A stretch of 64,000 nucleotides of DNA from Symbiodinium natans (GCA_905221605.1 CAJNDS010002067.1:572395-636394), one strand, 5' to 3'. Counted from the stretch's first letter, positions 33,914 through 42,307 are shown. Notes: generated by a model not told the origin, from the sequence alone. Numbers and translations are program-made.

Positions 33914-34216
33914 ATGGCAACCAACCCGGAGGGCACGATTCTCGCCATTGAAAACACCCCTGGCACTCACACCCAGACGACGACAAGCCAGGCCAGTGTA
34001 GCCCAATCTCTGGTCAAGGCAACGGCACCCCCGCCACCACAGTCATCATGCGGAGCTGCGACCAATGCCACAGTGCTCCATGTGTTCGACACAAGCCGGG
34101 ACATCTGTGGCACTGCTGTTTCGGGTGTAGAGACTCCTGGGCGGTGCAACAAGCCCGCTCCAGGTACTGGTAGCTTTGAGCAGGATAGAGCTCGACATTT
34201 TGCGACCAGCAAGTGA
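33914..34216 (+). CDS. Small ORF ending in hairpin HP8, uncertain
   Basis: A 100-residue Thr/Pro/Ala-rich frame starts at ATG 33914 in good context. Its TGA stop (34214-34216) is the TGA of the hairpin core, as in five other ORFs of this block; that is the main reason to list it. The +2 frame over the same DNA holds a more striking Cys/His cluster (see 34048-34173), so the real product may be the other one or neither. No family recognised. Confidence 0.3.
   Translation: MATNPEGTILAIENTPGTHTQTTTSQASVAQSLVKATAPPPPQSSCGAATNATVLHVFDTSRDICGTAVSGVETPGRCNKPAPGTGSFEQDRARHFATSK
34048..34173 (+). CDS. 41-aa Cys/His-rich micro-ORF, possible zinc-binding peptide
   Basis: In the frame overlapping the 33914 ORF, ATG 34048 opens 41 codons ending at TAG 34171-34173. 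The peptide starts RSCDQCHSAPCVRHKPGH and continues with HCCFGC, giving a dense CX2CX4C...HCCX2C arrangement like a small zinc-binding module. The frame is also open upstream to about 33950. It is short and could be chance. Confidence 0.3.
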   Translation: MRSCDQCHSAPCVRHKPGHLWHCCFGCRDSWAVQQARSRYW

Positions 34217-34233
34217 GGTCTCCTCCTGCAGGT
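34205..34233 (+). repeat. Hairpin HP8 (contains a stop codon)
   Basis: Arms ACCaGC/GCaGGT, five pairs with one A-A mismatch, around AAGTGAGGTCTCCTCCT. The TGA is the stop of the 33914 ORF. Confidence 0.75.
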
Positions 34234-34493
34234 AAAACGCAGCTATGCTCTCACAGCTGCGCGCCGTCGACCGAGCCAACAGTCTCAACTAAAACAATCT
34301 GCCCTACATGCACGACAGCACTAAGCTCATCCAATGTCTCTCCGTTCCTATATTGCTGCACAGGCCCCACTGTCGAGCCCAGCACTCAGCCAGTCCTTGT
34401 GCATTGCTGAGACAAATGTCTGATCTTACGCTCTGGCAAGACTCTGTGCTCAAAGAAGGTCCACTAGGTCTACAGCGCAGGGCACCTAGGACC

Positions 34494-36302
34494 ATGCCCC
34501 CGCGGAAAAGACAATCGAAAACTTCGACCCTGCCTTCGTTCGATCTCGCCTCCAACATCTGCACAGAAGCTGATAGGCTGCTGCCTTCGAACTATGTCCC
34601 CATCTCGCGCAAGAGAATGGACGAGATCAGAAATTACCGCTGGGAGAAAGGTCTCCGTGCTATATCAAGAAGCATGATGGCCCGCCAATCGACAAGGCCG
34701 GTCTCGAGCCAGAGACAAGCGGATAAAGAAAGCAAGAGACTAGAAGAGCTGGGAATAAAAAAGCCTGGACTCACTGCAGAGGACTTAGCGGCCCTTCCAA
34801 CCTCGGACGTATACAAGAATCTCTCTTCGCTTTCCTTGATATCGGTCGATACTTCCCGACCGGCAAGCTCCAGCGTGAGGTCGCCTCCGAGGAGCGGACA
34901 CAGGGAAGCGAAAACAGAACCATCCTCCTCATCTATGCTCCAGGCAGAGCAGGCGAAGACCTTCACGGCAGAGCCAACACGAGAACACGCACCGCAACCC
35001 TATGCGGGCCAAGGCGTGGGCAGGAAAGAAACCTGCAAGGAAGAGTCGGACTCAGACATACCACCCTGGGCGGACTCGAAGAAGTCGCGCTCATCTCAGT
35101 ACACCGGTGCAGGAGTTGGACAGAAGGAGGCCTTCGTCAGGCAGCCACCCCCACCTCCATCTCCTCCTGCAAGACAATCAGCTCCCGACCCAGGCCATCT
35201 TGAAGGCATCGCGCGCCTCACTTCCACAGAGGAGCTCCAGGTCGTCAATCTCACGCAAGCAGCTCCTCCTCCGCGCGAGTTCTTGAACTACCCGGTGCAT
35301 CAAGGAGTGATAGTTCTTCCAGCAGCCACAGTTCAAGCTCGCGTGGCAAGTAAGAAGGAACAAGACAAGGGCAAGGCGGTCATTCACTCCTTCCCCTACT
35401 CCTACCCGCAGGAATTCCCCTTGGAATTGGACGTTCATGTGCAAATTCGGAAATCGCAGGACGAGCAGGTCAGCATGATTCTGAAGCTAAACCGCACAGC
35501 ATCCATGAAGGGCGTCGCCCGAGCTGTATACAACTTCAAAGGCGGGGAATTCTACTCGGTCTTCAAACTCTCTGTTGTTGCTCCCCAAGAAGAACAGGCC
35601 CAAGACGGACTTCAGGCTCATGAAGCGGAACTTGACTTGGCACACGTTTTTCCAGAGATGGTCCCGACGGTGGCAAACGTCTTTGCTATCCAGCTCAGAG
35701 TGGCTTCCGCGGTCAATCCCCTGGATTTTCCCAAGTCTCCCACGCCGAGTGAGGTCTCCTCCTGGCGGGGAGACTCGGGCCCGCCGAAGTACCTCCTCAT
35801 TCAGCAAGCCTACGGCATCATGGTGGAAAAGGTCCAGCCGCTGGATAACCTCCCACCGCATCTGCGTCCCAGCATGGACGAGTGCTACTTGCTGATTCTC
35901 CTAGTACTCAAATCGGCGCTTCTAGGATACTATGTAAGAGACTGTGGATGGTCCAACCTGGGCAGACGAATCTCGCCAGACTCCAGCACGGATCTGCCCT
36001 TCTTTCTTGCTCTTGACACGTCGGCCTGGCACAAACGCACACCTCCTGCTCCTCAACAAGCCACAACTTCAACCGCAGATCACGTCCGAGGACTCTTCTC
36101 GACCCTAGAGTACCTGGCGGAGGACAGGCCGGCAATCCAGGCAGCCAAACAAGCCTTCACGCATCATCAGCGACAGGTCCCTCCTCTTGTACAGCATTTC
36201 TTCTCCCTGCTCCGAACTCCAGTGGGCAAAGAAAAGGCAGAGAGAATCTTTAAGGACACGTCTCTGGCGCTCTCTGCTGATGTATGGGACGCCTTCAGCT
36301 AA
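34494..36302 (+). CDS. Unknown ~602-aa protein, central element
   Basis: I do not recognise this protein. The frame is open from ATG 34308, but ATG 34494 (ACC ATG) opens the first protein-like segment, a basic RKRQSK run. Residues up to about 130 are charged and helical, followed by a disordered Pro/Ser region with two similar motifs, YAGQGVGRKE and YTGAGVGQKE, and a Pro run. From about residue 260 to the end it looks globular, with alternating hydrophobic strands. Hairpins HP9 and HP10 are embedded in frame, reading VRSPP and SEVSS; HP10 adds an extra loop in the middle of the globular part. TAA at 36300-36302 is followed 14 nt later by HP11. Confidence 0.65.
   Translation: MPPRKRQSKTSTLPSFDLASNICTEADRLLPSNYVPISRKRMDEIRNYRWEKGLRAISRSMMARQSTRPVSSQRQADKESKRLEELGIKKPGLTAEDLAALPTSDVYKNLSSLSLISVDTSRPASSSVRSPPRSGHREAKTEPSSSSMLQAEQAKTFTAEPTREHAPQPYAGQGVGRKETCKEESDSDIPPWADSKKSRSSQYTGAGVGQKEAFVRQPPPPPSPPARQSAPDPGHLEGIARLTSTEELQVVNLTQAAPPPREFLNYPVHQGVIVLPAATVQARVASKKEQDKGKAVIHSFPYSYPQEFPLELDVHVQIRKSQDEQVSMILKLNRTASMKGVARAVYNFKGGEFYSVFKLSVVAPQEEQAQDGLQAHEAELDLAHVFPEMVPTVANVFAIQLRVASAVNPLDFPKSPTPSEVSSWRGDSGPPKYLLIQQAYGIMVEKVQPLDNLPPHLRPSMDECYLLILLVLKSALLGYYVRDCGWSNLGRRISPDSSTDLPFFLALDTSAWHKRTPPAPQQATTSTADHVRGLFSTLEYLAEDRPAIQAAKQAFTHHQRQVPPLVQHFFSLLRTPVGKEKAERIFKDTSLALSADVWDAFS
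34867..34895 (+). repeat. Hairpin HP9 (inside 602-aa ORF)
   Basis: Perfect 5-bp arms GCTCC/GGAGC around a core with G in the central variable position. Read in frame as VRSPP, in a disordered Ser/Pro-rich region. Confidence 0.75.
35735..35774 (+). repeat. Hairpin HP10 (inside 602-aa ORF)
   Basis: Eleven pairs, GTCTCCC(a)CGCC with GGCGGGGAGAC and a single bulged A, around the consensus core. Read in frame as SEVSS. It is one of the longest arms in the set, although it lies within coding sequence. Confidence 0.85.
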
Positions 36303-36315
36303 TCTGCACTATGAA

Positions 36316-36348
36316 GCCCTTTCGTGTGAGGTCCCCTCCTGAAACGGC
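36316..36348 (+). repeat. Hairpin HP11
   Basis: Arms GCCcTTTC/GAAAcGGC, seven pairs and one C-C mismatch, around the same 17-nt core as HP5. Follows the stop of the 602-aa ORF by 14 nt. Confidence 0.85.
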
Positions 36349-36604
36349 ATGCCGGGATAAGCGTCCGGCACAAGCACCCAGGCTACCTTTTTCGACCCTC
36401 GCTACGGCACAAAAACAAGCTGACTGGTTTTCTAGGCCGGCTCACTGTGCATTCAGCGGAGCACGATGCCTGCGTGCTGCAAGACTTGCACAGCTCAGGT
36501 CACGAGTTCACAGGCTTGGGGCTCAGCCACTTACTCTGCTTCTAGCTCACAAACGCAAGGCTGAAGCAACACCTGTGTATGTGACTCCAGTCAATTCCAT
36601 CCAA
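36349..36604 (+). other. Spacer between HP11 and HP12
   Basis: 256 nt bracketed by hairpins, with no convincing gene. A separate perfect stem TGCCGG/CCGGCA with a 9-nt loop lies at 36350-36370, directly after HP11. Confidence 0.5.
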
Positions 36605-36629
36605 TGTCGCGTGAGGTCTCCTCCTGACA
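36605..36629 (+). repeat. Hairpin HP12 (before phosphatase ORF)
   Basis: Arms TGTC/GACA around GCGTGAGGTCTCCTCCT, ending 42 nt before the ATG of the phosphatase. Confidence 0.75.
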
Positions 36630-36671
36630 GCCATTTCAGATAGGCAAATAGCCCTCTGTGCCCCCTGCGCC

Positions 36672-37580
36672 ATGGATCTGGCTGCTCCTTACATCAGGCT
36701 TCGAGGCCCGGAACACAGCGTTTGCCTTGAACGCAATGGCCTCTTCAGGATGCAAGACCCGGAACCGCGGTGCAACTTCGAGCCATCAATCACCGACAAC
36801 AAAGCAATGGACGATATCCACGCGCAGACCCAGGCCGCCTTCTACAATCGAGTACAATGGACGACGCAAGATCACAGACTGGCATCGGAATGGAGCGCCC
36901 TGATGGCCGATCACCCGGATCATTCCTTCCCAAATTCAGTTGCCTACTGGCCAAAATGGGACTCCACGGTGGTGTTCCGGGATGACTACTGCACGCTGAT
37001 GCTTGGCACCCAGCGCACGGCTCTAGACATACCTGAACTCAAAGCGCACCAGGTTGATATCATCGTGACTCTCAACGCATCATCGCGCTTCAGGGAGAGT
37101 TATGACACAGATGCCGATTGGCAGTTCATGTACCAAATGGAGGGCATCTCCAACTTGCGCTACCATCTCTCGGACGTGCGCATCTCTCGGAACGATCAAG
37201 GCTTCCATGATGTGGTGTCAAATCTTGCCAGGACCTGGATCAGGATGATCGACGAAATTGAGGGCCAGGAGTGCAGCCGCACCAAACCGATGGTCATCCT
37301 GTTCCATTGTCTTGCGGGCATCAATCGCTCGACTTCTGCCCTCTGTGCCTACCTGATTGTTCGCTACCACCTCACTGCTCAACAAGCGATAGCGATTCTA
37401 CTTTCGGCTAGGCCTGGTCAACGCTACTGGCAGGAAAGAGATCAATTCCCTCTCGCGCTTCACTGGCTCTCCAGAGAATGCAAGAAGTCTGTTCTGGGGT
37501 ACCTTTGCATGGCCTGTGGAGACGCATTCAGACCCACACCAGACGATGATTTTCAGGACATGGATGACTTCGACGAGTGA
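36672..37580 (+). CDS. Dual-specificity (cysteine-based) phosphatase
   Basis: 302 residues from ATG 36672. The C-terminal half carries HCLAGINRSTSALCAYL, the CX5R P-loop with Cys213 as nucleophile and Arg219, followed by a helix and a LLSARP segment typical of dual-specificity phosphatases. A Ser directly after the Arg fits this class. Upstream, YHLSDVRISRND is the likely general-acid loop. The N-terminal ~95 residues are not recognised. The substrate could be phosphoprotein or the 5' end of RNA; capping-type triphosphatases share the CX5R fold, but the local sequence looks more like protein phosphatases. The acidic tail DDFDE ends at the TGA inside HP13. Such a gene beside a reverse transcriptase is unusual. 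Confidence 0.85.
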   Translation: MDLAAPYIRLRGPEHSVCLERNGLFRMQDPEPRCNFEPSITDNKAMDDIHAQTQAAFYNRVQWTTQDHRLASEWSALMADHPDHSFPNSVAYWPKWDSTVVFRDDYCTLMLGTQRTALDIPELKAHQVDIIVTLNASSRFRESYDTDADWQFMYQMEGISNLRYHLSDVRISRNDQGFHDVVSNLARTWIRMIDEIEGQECSRTKPMVILFHCLAGINRSTSALCAYLIVRYHLTAQQAIAILLSARPGQRYWQERDQFPLALHWLSRECKKSVLGYLCMACGDAFRPTPDDDFQDMDDFDE

Positions 37581-37597
37581 GGTCCCCTCCTGTCGAA
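37569..37597 (+). repeat. Hairpin HP13 (contains phosphatase stop codon)
   Basis: Perfect 6-bp arms TTCGAC/GTCGAA around the exact consensus core. The left arm encodes the last residues of the phosphatase and the core supplies its TGA (37578-37580). Confidence 0.9.
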
Positions 37598-37878
37598 CCC
37601 CACCTTTTCATTACTTTCTTTAGAAGCGACTGTACTGACAACGCGGACCTGTGCAGAAAATGCGTGATACCCCTGATCATCTACTACATCACGCATTAAT
37701 AGAGCTTGCACCTGCCCTCTCCCGGCTCCTGCTCAGGTCTCTCAATGCTCCACCTCACATCGAGGTTTTTGCCCCAGCCTCAACCAGTTGACGTCATCAT
37801 GCAAAAAGACACATTCAGAGCAGCTCTTCTTCCTCTACCTCAGAGCTCACAGCTCAAGCCATCGTCAATAGCGCCCCT
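37598..37878 (+). other. Spacer between HP13 and HP14
   Basis: 281 nt bracketed by hairpins. It holds a perfect 10-bp inverted repeat, AATGCGTGAT (37659-37668) with ATCACGCATT (37688-37697) and a 19-nt loop, with an arm and loop sequence unlike the main hairpin family. A 60-codon frame (37706-37888) ends at the TGA of HP14 but is otherwise featureless. Confidence 0.5.
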
Positions 37879-37903
37879 GAACGAGTGAGGTTCCCTCCTG
37901 TTC
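37879..37903 (+). repeat. Hairpin HP14 (before Pro-rich ORF)
   Basis: Arms GAAC/GTTC around GAGTGAGGTTCCCTCCT. It ends 15 nt before the next ATG. Its TGA (37886-37888) closes a 60-codon frame. Confidence 0.8.
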
Positions 37904-37918
37904 TACTGCTAACTGGCC

Positions 37919-38653
37919 ATGTCAGCGCCGGAGGAAGGCAAGCCACATCGAGAAACCCGATACAGAGAAGACAAACCCTCCAAAAGACGACATCCTCATG
38001 GCAAGAGGCATCAGGCGGACGCAGACTCCCGTCCGATCACGGAGGCTGACCTGCACTCTGAGGCTTCTTCCCTTCAGGATGATGACGACCTAGTGGAATC
38101 CCTGTCAAGGAGCTCCTCGAGACGGACAGCCTCTTCCCGGAACCAGCCCGCCCAGCTGGCCCCAGGAGGCCCGCCCCCGCCTACCCCCATAACAACCAAG
38201 GCACTCTCGCCGGCGAACCAGGCTCAGACCGTACCTAAAGCCACCCAGCAGGCCTACCAGCCGTCGGACCCCCCTGCCCCGACTCCGGTTCACCAGCCTT
38301 TCCCTGCGCAGGACCACTCAGGTCCTAGCCCCCCTCCCACGGCGGCGGACGGTGCTCACAGAACCACGGCACGTCCCTCCTCGACAAGTGGCACTTCAAC
38401 GTCGGGGGCCTCAATGTCTCCCCCAACCGCAGCTCATCCTCATCCTGCGCAAGAAGCAGCAACGCTAGTGGGCACCTGGATCATCACTCCTGGACCGATC
38501 GTCTCCCTTGCTCCTAACCCTTTCAGTCCGTGGTCCCCCCCAGCGCGCACCTCGGTACTGTCGGCCACAGGAAGCCCACTGCCTCCGGGCACAGTCCAGA
38601 CCTGGATAATTACCGAAGGCCCACTTGTCCCAAGACGAGATCCACAGGAGTGA
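37919..38653 (+). CDS. Pro/Ser/Thr-rich 244-aa protein, central element
   Basis: No family recognised. The N-terminal ~70 residues are strongly charged (Arg/Lys/His/Asp/Glu); the rest is Pro/Ala/Ser/Thr-rich and surely disordered. Two related motifs near the C-terminus, TWIITPGPIVSL and TWIITEGPLVPR, about 45 residues apart, are the only repeated ordered element and may be binding motifs. ATG 37919 lies 15 nt after HP14. The stop context GAG TGA GG copies the start of the hairpin core but the rest is absent; a complete hairpin (HP15) starts 23 nt later. The stop may once have lain in a hairpin. Confidence 0.6.
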   Translation: MSAPEEGKPHRETRYREDKPSKRRHPHGKRHQADADSRPITEADLHSEASSLQDDDDLVESLSRSSSRRTASSRNQPAQLAPGGPPPPTPITTKALSPANQAQTVPKATQQAYQPSDPPAPTPVHQPFPAQDHSGPSPPPTAADGAHRTTARPSSTSGTSTSGASMSPPTAAHPHPAQEAATLVGTWIITPGPIVSLAPNPFSPWSPPARTSVLSATGSPLPPGTVQTWIITEGPLVPRRDPQE

Positions 38654-38676
38654 GGCATGCACAGAGCTCAATTTTG

Positions 38677-38716
38677 GCACTCCCTGCGAGTGAGGTCACC
38701 TCCTGCTAGGGAGTGC
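38677..38716 (+). repeat. Hairpin HP15
   Basis: Eleven pairs, GCACTCCCTGC with GC(t)AGGGAGTGC and one bulged T, around the consensus core with A in the central variable position. Follows the Pro-rich ORF. Confidence 0.9.
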
Positions 38717-38994
38717 ATGCGTCACTGCTTTCACCTTTTCAACCCAGCACTGTCTCAGAGACAAAATCCAGCCGCGCATTACCCTGCTACCGCTGCCTAG
38801 ATAGTCCTCAACGTGCCACACCGAAGTCATGCTCTATGCTCCGACAAGCCAAGGTGGGACGCTCTACCACAGACAAAGCCGGCTCCTCACTCTTAGCCTT
38901 CCTCTGCAGCACATACTGCCGCAGAAAAATCCAGTTGATTCGAGTTGCCAAGAACTGACAGTTTTTTCACCAACCCTCTCTCTTCAGGCTCAAA
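38717..38994 (+). other. Spacer between HP15 and HP16
   Basis: 278 nt bracketed by hairpins with no convincing gene. A short palindrome TGTCTCAGAGACA lies near 38752. Confidence 0.5.
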
Positions 38995-39024
38995 GGCAGA
39001 AAAGTGAGGTCACCTCCTGCTGCC
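38995..39024 (+). repeat. Hairpin HP16 (before paralogue 1)
   Basis: Arms GGCAG/CTGCC around an A-extended core, AAGTGAGGTCACCTCCT. Ends 28 nt before ATG 39053. Confidence 0.8.
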
Positions 39025-39100
39025 TAGCCCCCCCCCTCTTAAACCCCGCGTCATGTTGCATACATGCCCATTGCTCCCGCTACGACCAGACTCATCGACG

Positions 39101-40294
39101 ATGCCAATGAAGTCCAAGCTCACTGCACTAAACCTCTTCTGCAAGGCAATGCTGTACACAGGCAAGAGAACCAGTGATCCGGATGCAAACCTCTACCTCT
39201 CGGATGAGGCCAAAGGTCTTGCTCGACGAGAGAACTGTACGCTAGCTCCAACCCTGAGACTGGCAGCACGCAGCTACAACTGGATTCGACTTCTCTCCCA
39301 ATCAGCTCAGCCTAATCTTCCCTTGCTGGCCGAAGCTGAGATGGCATCCCTATTATCACCCACGGAGCCTCCCCCTCATCTCAAGCACTACGAGGCGGAA
39401 CGGAGCTCACTCACCTTGCAGATGATACTCGAAACGGTGCACATCTACACTGAAGAGGAAACCATGGAGCCGGACGACTTCAAGCTAGCCGCCCTTATCA
39501 TTTCTCAGACTTTGTACAATTTGGGAATGGGCGGGCAAACGGTCAGGGACATCGTCAATGGCGCTGCCCAGCATCTGCGCTGGATCCTACCCAGTGACTC
39601 TACAAGAGTTCTGAACGGAATTCACCTCTGTCTCTTCCCTTCGGATACCTCGCCGTGGCCGCGAGAGGCAGACACCAATCCACATACTCAAAGTGACGAA
39701 CATGCATTGGGCATCCTTGACGCAGAAATTCACATGCTACAGCGAGCTTCCACGATCTACCGGACCATGGCCATGGTCGACTTCATGGTCGCCCAGGCAA
39801 GAGGAGCACGAGTGCCAGATGACGTCTACCCCAGCGAACCCTGGGACGTCCTGCGACAAGATCAAGCCATGGCACTTCTCTCCTATGCGGAGCACTTGAC
39901 GGAACTCCATGATCTTTTGACCACTGATGCGTACCAAAAGATGCGTACAGACCTCCACCTGGGCAGAACCTGGCTGTCGCGATCCATCACAGCATCTGAG
40001 CTGACTTCGCTTGAAGCAATATGGCACAATACCACGATACCAGAGAGCTTTGCCAAGCTACACCTAACCCTCCAGCTCAAAGGGCAAATTGCCGCACACC
40101 TTCCGGAAGACACCAGAGCACAGGACAGACTACTTACCATACTCTCTCCCCTGGAGAATGATGTCCTGGACCAGGCCTTCCCTTGGATTCTGGCTTTCAA
40201 AATGCTCACGCCTGAGCGCAGGATGATATTCCGATATGCTCTTCTTACGGCAGCGGGCCCCTCGGCTACAGCGCCAGTTTCGCAGACCGAGTGA
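39101..40294 (+). CDS. Paralogue 1 of a four-member family of unknown function (397 aa)
   Basis: The frame is open from ATG 39053; ATG 39101 (MPMKSK) is the likelier start by comparison with the other family members. The protein is almost wholly helical with no known motif. It shares with the three downstream ORFs the blocks RASTIYR, a WL...I....L segment, and a C-terminal LTILSPLENDV then KMLTPERR. It is the most diverged of the four. The last codons ...QTE are followed by the TGA inside HP17. Its role is unknown; tandem amplification suggests a structural or dosage-dependent part. Confidence 0.7.
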   Translation: MPMKSKLTALNLFCKAMLYTGKRTSDPDANLYLSDEAKGLARRENCTLAPTLRLAARSYNWIRLLSQSAQPNLPLLAEAEMASLLSPTEPPPHLKHYEAERSSLTLQMILETVHIYTEEETMEPDDFKLAALIISQTLYNLGMGGQTVRDIVNGAAQHLRWILPSDSTRVLNGIHLCLFPSDTSPWPREADTNPHTQSDEHALGILDAEIHMLQRASTIYRTMAMVDFMVAQARGARVPDDVYPSEPWDVLRQDQAMALLSYAEHLTELHDLLTTDAYQKMRTDLHLGRTWLSRSITASELTSLEAIWHNTTIPESFAKLHLTLQLKGQIAAHLPEDTRAQDRLLTILSPLENDVLDQAFPWILAFKMLTPERRMIFRYALLTAAGPSATAPVSQTE

Positions 40295-40309
40295 GGTCCC
40301 CTCCTGGTC
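40285..40309 (+). repeat. Hairpin HP17 (contains paralogue 1 stop codon)
   Basis: Arms GACC/GGTC, with a further GC/GC pair beyond a mismatch, around the exact consensus core. TGA at 40292-40294. Confidence 0.85.
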
Positions 40310-40655
40310 GGCTACTTACCTAACCTAATCAACTTCTTCCTCACAAGAAGATCGACGATGCCTGCTGCTGACAGACAAAGGAGAATTCTTCCCGCTACCC
40401 TGCGCCTCTCCCAAACGCAAGTCTTGACCGTCTCACCCCTCTCCGTGTCGAGCCTCAGGTCTTTAACCAGAAAGAGGGAAACACGCACCAGTGCCAGTGC
40501 CTCAGCTCTGCCCACCTTAAGCTTGAACTCTGCTGCGCAACCCCACCCCTGCAGCTTAGCCCGAGAGAGGCCTTCCTTGAAAACTTCACCTCCTAGTTGC
40601 ATACCTTCGGCTTCAAAGCACCATGGCAGCTGTTTTTGCTCTGGCAACCATCAGA
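40310..40655 (+). other. Spacer between HP17 and HP18
   Basis: 346 nt bracketed by hairpins. A frame open from ATG 40358 runs into paralogue 2, but its composition (Ser/Arg/Thr-rich, low order) and the absence of such an extension in the other family members argue that it is not translated. Confidence 0.5.
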
Positions 40656-40690
40656 GCTTTCATACGAGTGAGGTCCCCTCCTGTATGAGC
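40656..40690 (+). repeat. Hairpin HP18 (before paralogue 2)
   Basis: Arms GCT(tt)CATAC with GTATGAGC, eight pairs and a 2-nt bulge, around the exact consensus core. The right arm contains an ATG (40685) in frame with paralogue 2. Confidence 0.85.
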
Positions 40691-40696
40691 CTGACC

Positions 40697-41977
40697 ATGG
40701 AGGCCCTCCCTCCGGTGCTGAGCAGGGATAAAACCATGGAGGTGCTTCTGGAATCCCTTTTCCTACCGCTTCCGGTTTACCCTGCATCCTCCTCGGGAGA
40801 CCACGTGGCCAGCACTATACACATGGCATCTACACGTATCCCGGCAGACGACGCCCTCCGGCACTCAGACCGTCAGATACGCATAGCTTCCCGCACCTGC
40901 AGCTTCATGAGACTGCTCACGGAGAAGATCAACTGGAGACTGGGTGACCTTCGACTCTACCTCCCCAAGACTGCCACTCGACAGCTAGCAGCCAAACGTA
41001 AGCACGAGGAAATGATGCTCCGCGAGCCTCAGGAGAACACTCTGACTTATCTTCGGCGGCGCCAGCTCATTTTCATATCTCAGGCGATCAGGGACTACAC
41101 AAACGATGGCCCAGGTCAAAACTCCTTTCAACTCGAAGATGCGGAGAATACCACACTGCGAATTTGGACGTACCTAACCCGCCACTTTGCCAAAGGAGAG
41201 GTCAACTTTATGATAGACACCGCCTTGTCGCATCTCCACCTCCTGATGAAGTCGGCGACACCATGTCTGATGTCAAGCATGGAGCAGTCGCAGCCGTCCT
41301 TGGCTCCGGGACAAGGTCAGGGTTATTTTCCCCCACATCTAGGCCTACCCGAAGACAAACACTTGGATCTCCAATACTTCGACCTTCAGGCACTCAGGCG
41401 TGCGTCGACGATATATCGAGTACAGCAGCTTCTCAAGATATCTCACTCAACCCAGGGCGGAGAGTCGCCTGTAACCAATGGCTGGCGCTTCCAGCAACAA
41501 GCGCAACATCTTGACTCATTACCCTATGATAAGCATCTCCAGGCCTTGCTGCCACACCTCCCGGACTACCAGGACCAAATCCGAGAGAATCTGGTGATGT
41601 ACAGGCAATGGCTCCTACGTGACATCACTGAAGAGGAGACGGCCTGGACCCGCGATACACTTTTAGAGTCGGCAGTCTCGAGAGGCGAACTCCGGGAACT
41701 TTTCGAACATGCTCTCCTCAAGCAGGTCAACCATACACTTCAGGCCAGTGCTGAGTCTCCTCACCACGTTGATTCCACTCCGAACTTCCAAAATAGCATG
41801 GCTCTTCGCTTCTACCAAATCATCAATCCTCTACATGATGACGTCTACGAGGAGTACAAACCGTTTGCGATCGTCTATAAGATGCTCACTCCCCTGAACC
41901 GCCAACGGGCTCGATCACTTCATCGTACTTTGTCGCACGAGAGGCACCAGTCCTTGCTTCGCCTTTTTGCACCCTAG
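40697..41977 (+). CDS. Paralogue 2 of the four-member family (426 aa)
   Basis: ATG 40697 is chosen because MEALPPVLSRDKTMEVLL aligns with the start of paralogue 4 (MADLHPVLSREQAMEVLL). ATG 40685 within HP18 is also in frame. Shared blocks are LFLPLPVYP, RIASRTCSF, FISQAIRDYTNDGPGQN, YFDLQALRRAST, YRQWLL and FYQIINPLHDDVYEEYKPF. It is very close to paralogue 4, mostly with conservative differences, which suggests a recent duplication under constraint. All-helical; no catalytic motif, signal peptide or membrane span seen. TAG 41975-41977 is followed by HP19 after 11 nt. Confidence 0.75.
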   Translation: MEALPPVLSRDKTMEVLLESLFLPLPVYPASSSGDHVASTIHMASTRIPADDALRHSDRQIRIASRTCSFMRLLTEKINWRLGDLRLYLPKTATRQLAAKRKHEEMMLREPQENTLTYLRRRQLIFISQAIRDYTNDGPGQNSFQLEDAENTTLRIWTYLTRHFAKGEVNFMIDTALSHLHLLMKSATPCLMSSMEQSQPSLAPGQGQGYFPPHLGLPEDKHLDLQYFDLQALRRASTIYRVQQLLKISHSTQGGESPVTNGWRFQQQAQHLDSLPYDKHLQALLPHLPDYQDQIRENLVMYRQWLLRDITEEETAWTRDTLLESAVSRGELRELFEHALLKQVNHTLQASAESPHHVDSTPNFQNSMALRFYQIINPLHDDVYEEYKPFAIVYKMLTPLNRQRARSLHRTLSHERHQSLLRLFAP

Positions 41978-41988
41978 CCTGCCATCAA

Positions 41989-42017
41989 CTTTGCTTGTGA
42001 GGTCCCCTCCTGCAAAG
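41989..42017 (+). repeat. Hairpin HP19
   Basis: Perfect 6-bp arms CTTTGC/GCAAAG around TTGTGAGGTCCCCTCCT. Follows paralogue 2. Confidence 0.9.
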
Positions 42018-42307
42018 CAGAGCATCAGGTTAGCAACGTCTCTGTCCAACTAGGGACACCACCAGCCTTTTGCAAGCCAAGTCATAAGCAGTGGAAAAGT
42101 CTCCTGCCTCACCAACTGCAGCACAGTCCCTTCTCACTAAGACGACTGCGGCATTCTCCGACAATAAGGTCTTCCTGCAGATAGAGTTGGAGCTTGAAGC
42201 AGTGCCACTGCCTTAGCCCTGGCTGATTCACATGCTAACACATTCAAGTCTGCAGCTTTCTGCTTTCATTGAAGCTTGCCACAGCCGGGCTCAGCCTCTC
42301 CACACAG
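42018..42307 (+). other. Spacer between HP19 and HP20
   Basis: 290 nt bracketed by hairpins; no gene or repeat recognised. Confidence 0.5.

Noticed and set aside
38644-38656. A 24th hairpin at the stop of the Pro-rich ORF
   Set aside because: Only GAGTGAGG is present; the CCTCCT half and paired arms are missing, so it may be chance or a decayed copy.
40358-40684. N-terminal extension of paralogue 2 from ATG 40358
   Set aside because: It would translate a spacer and hairpin HP18. The relatives start at the position equivalent to 40697, and the extension is low-complexity.
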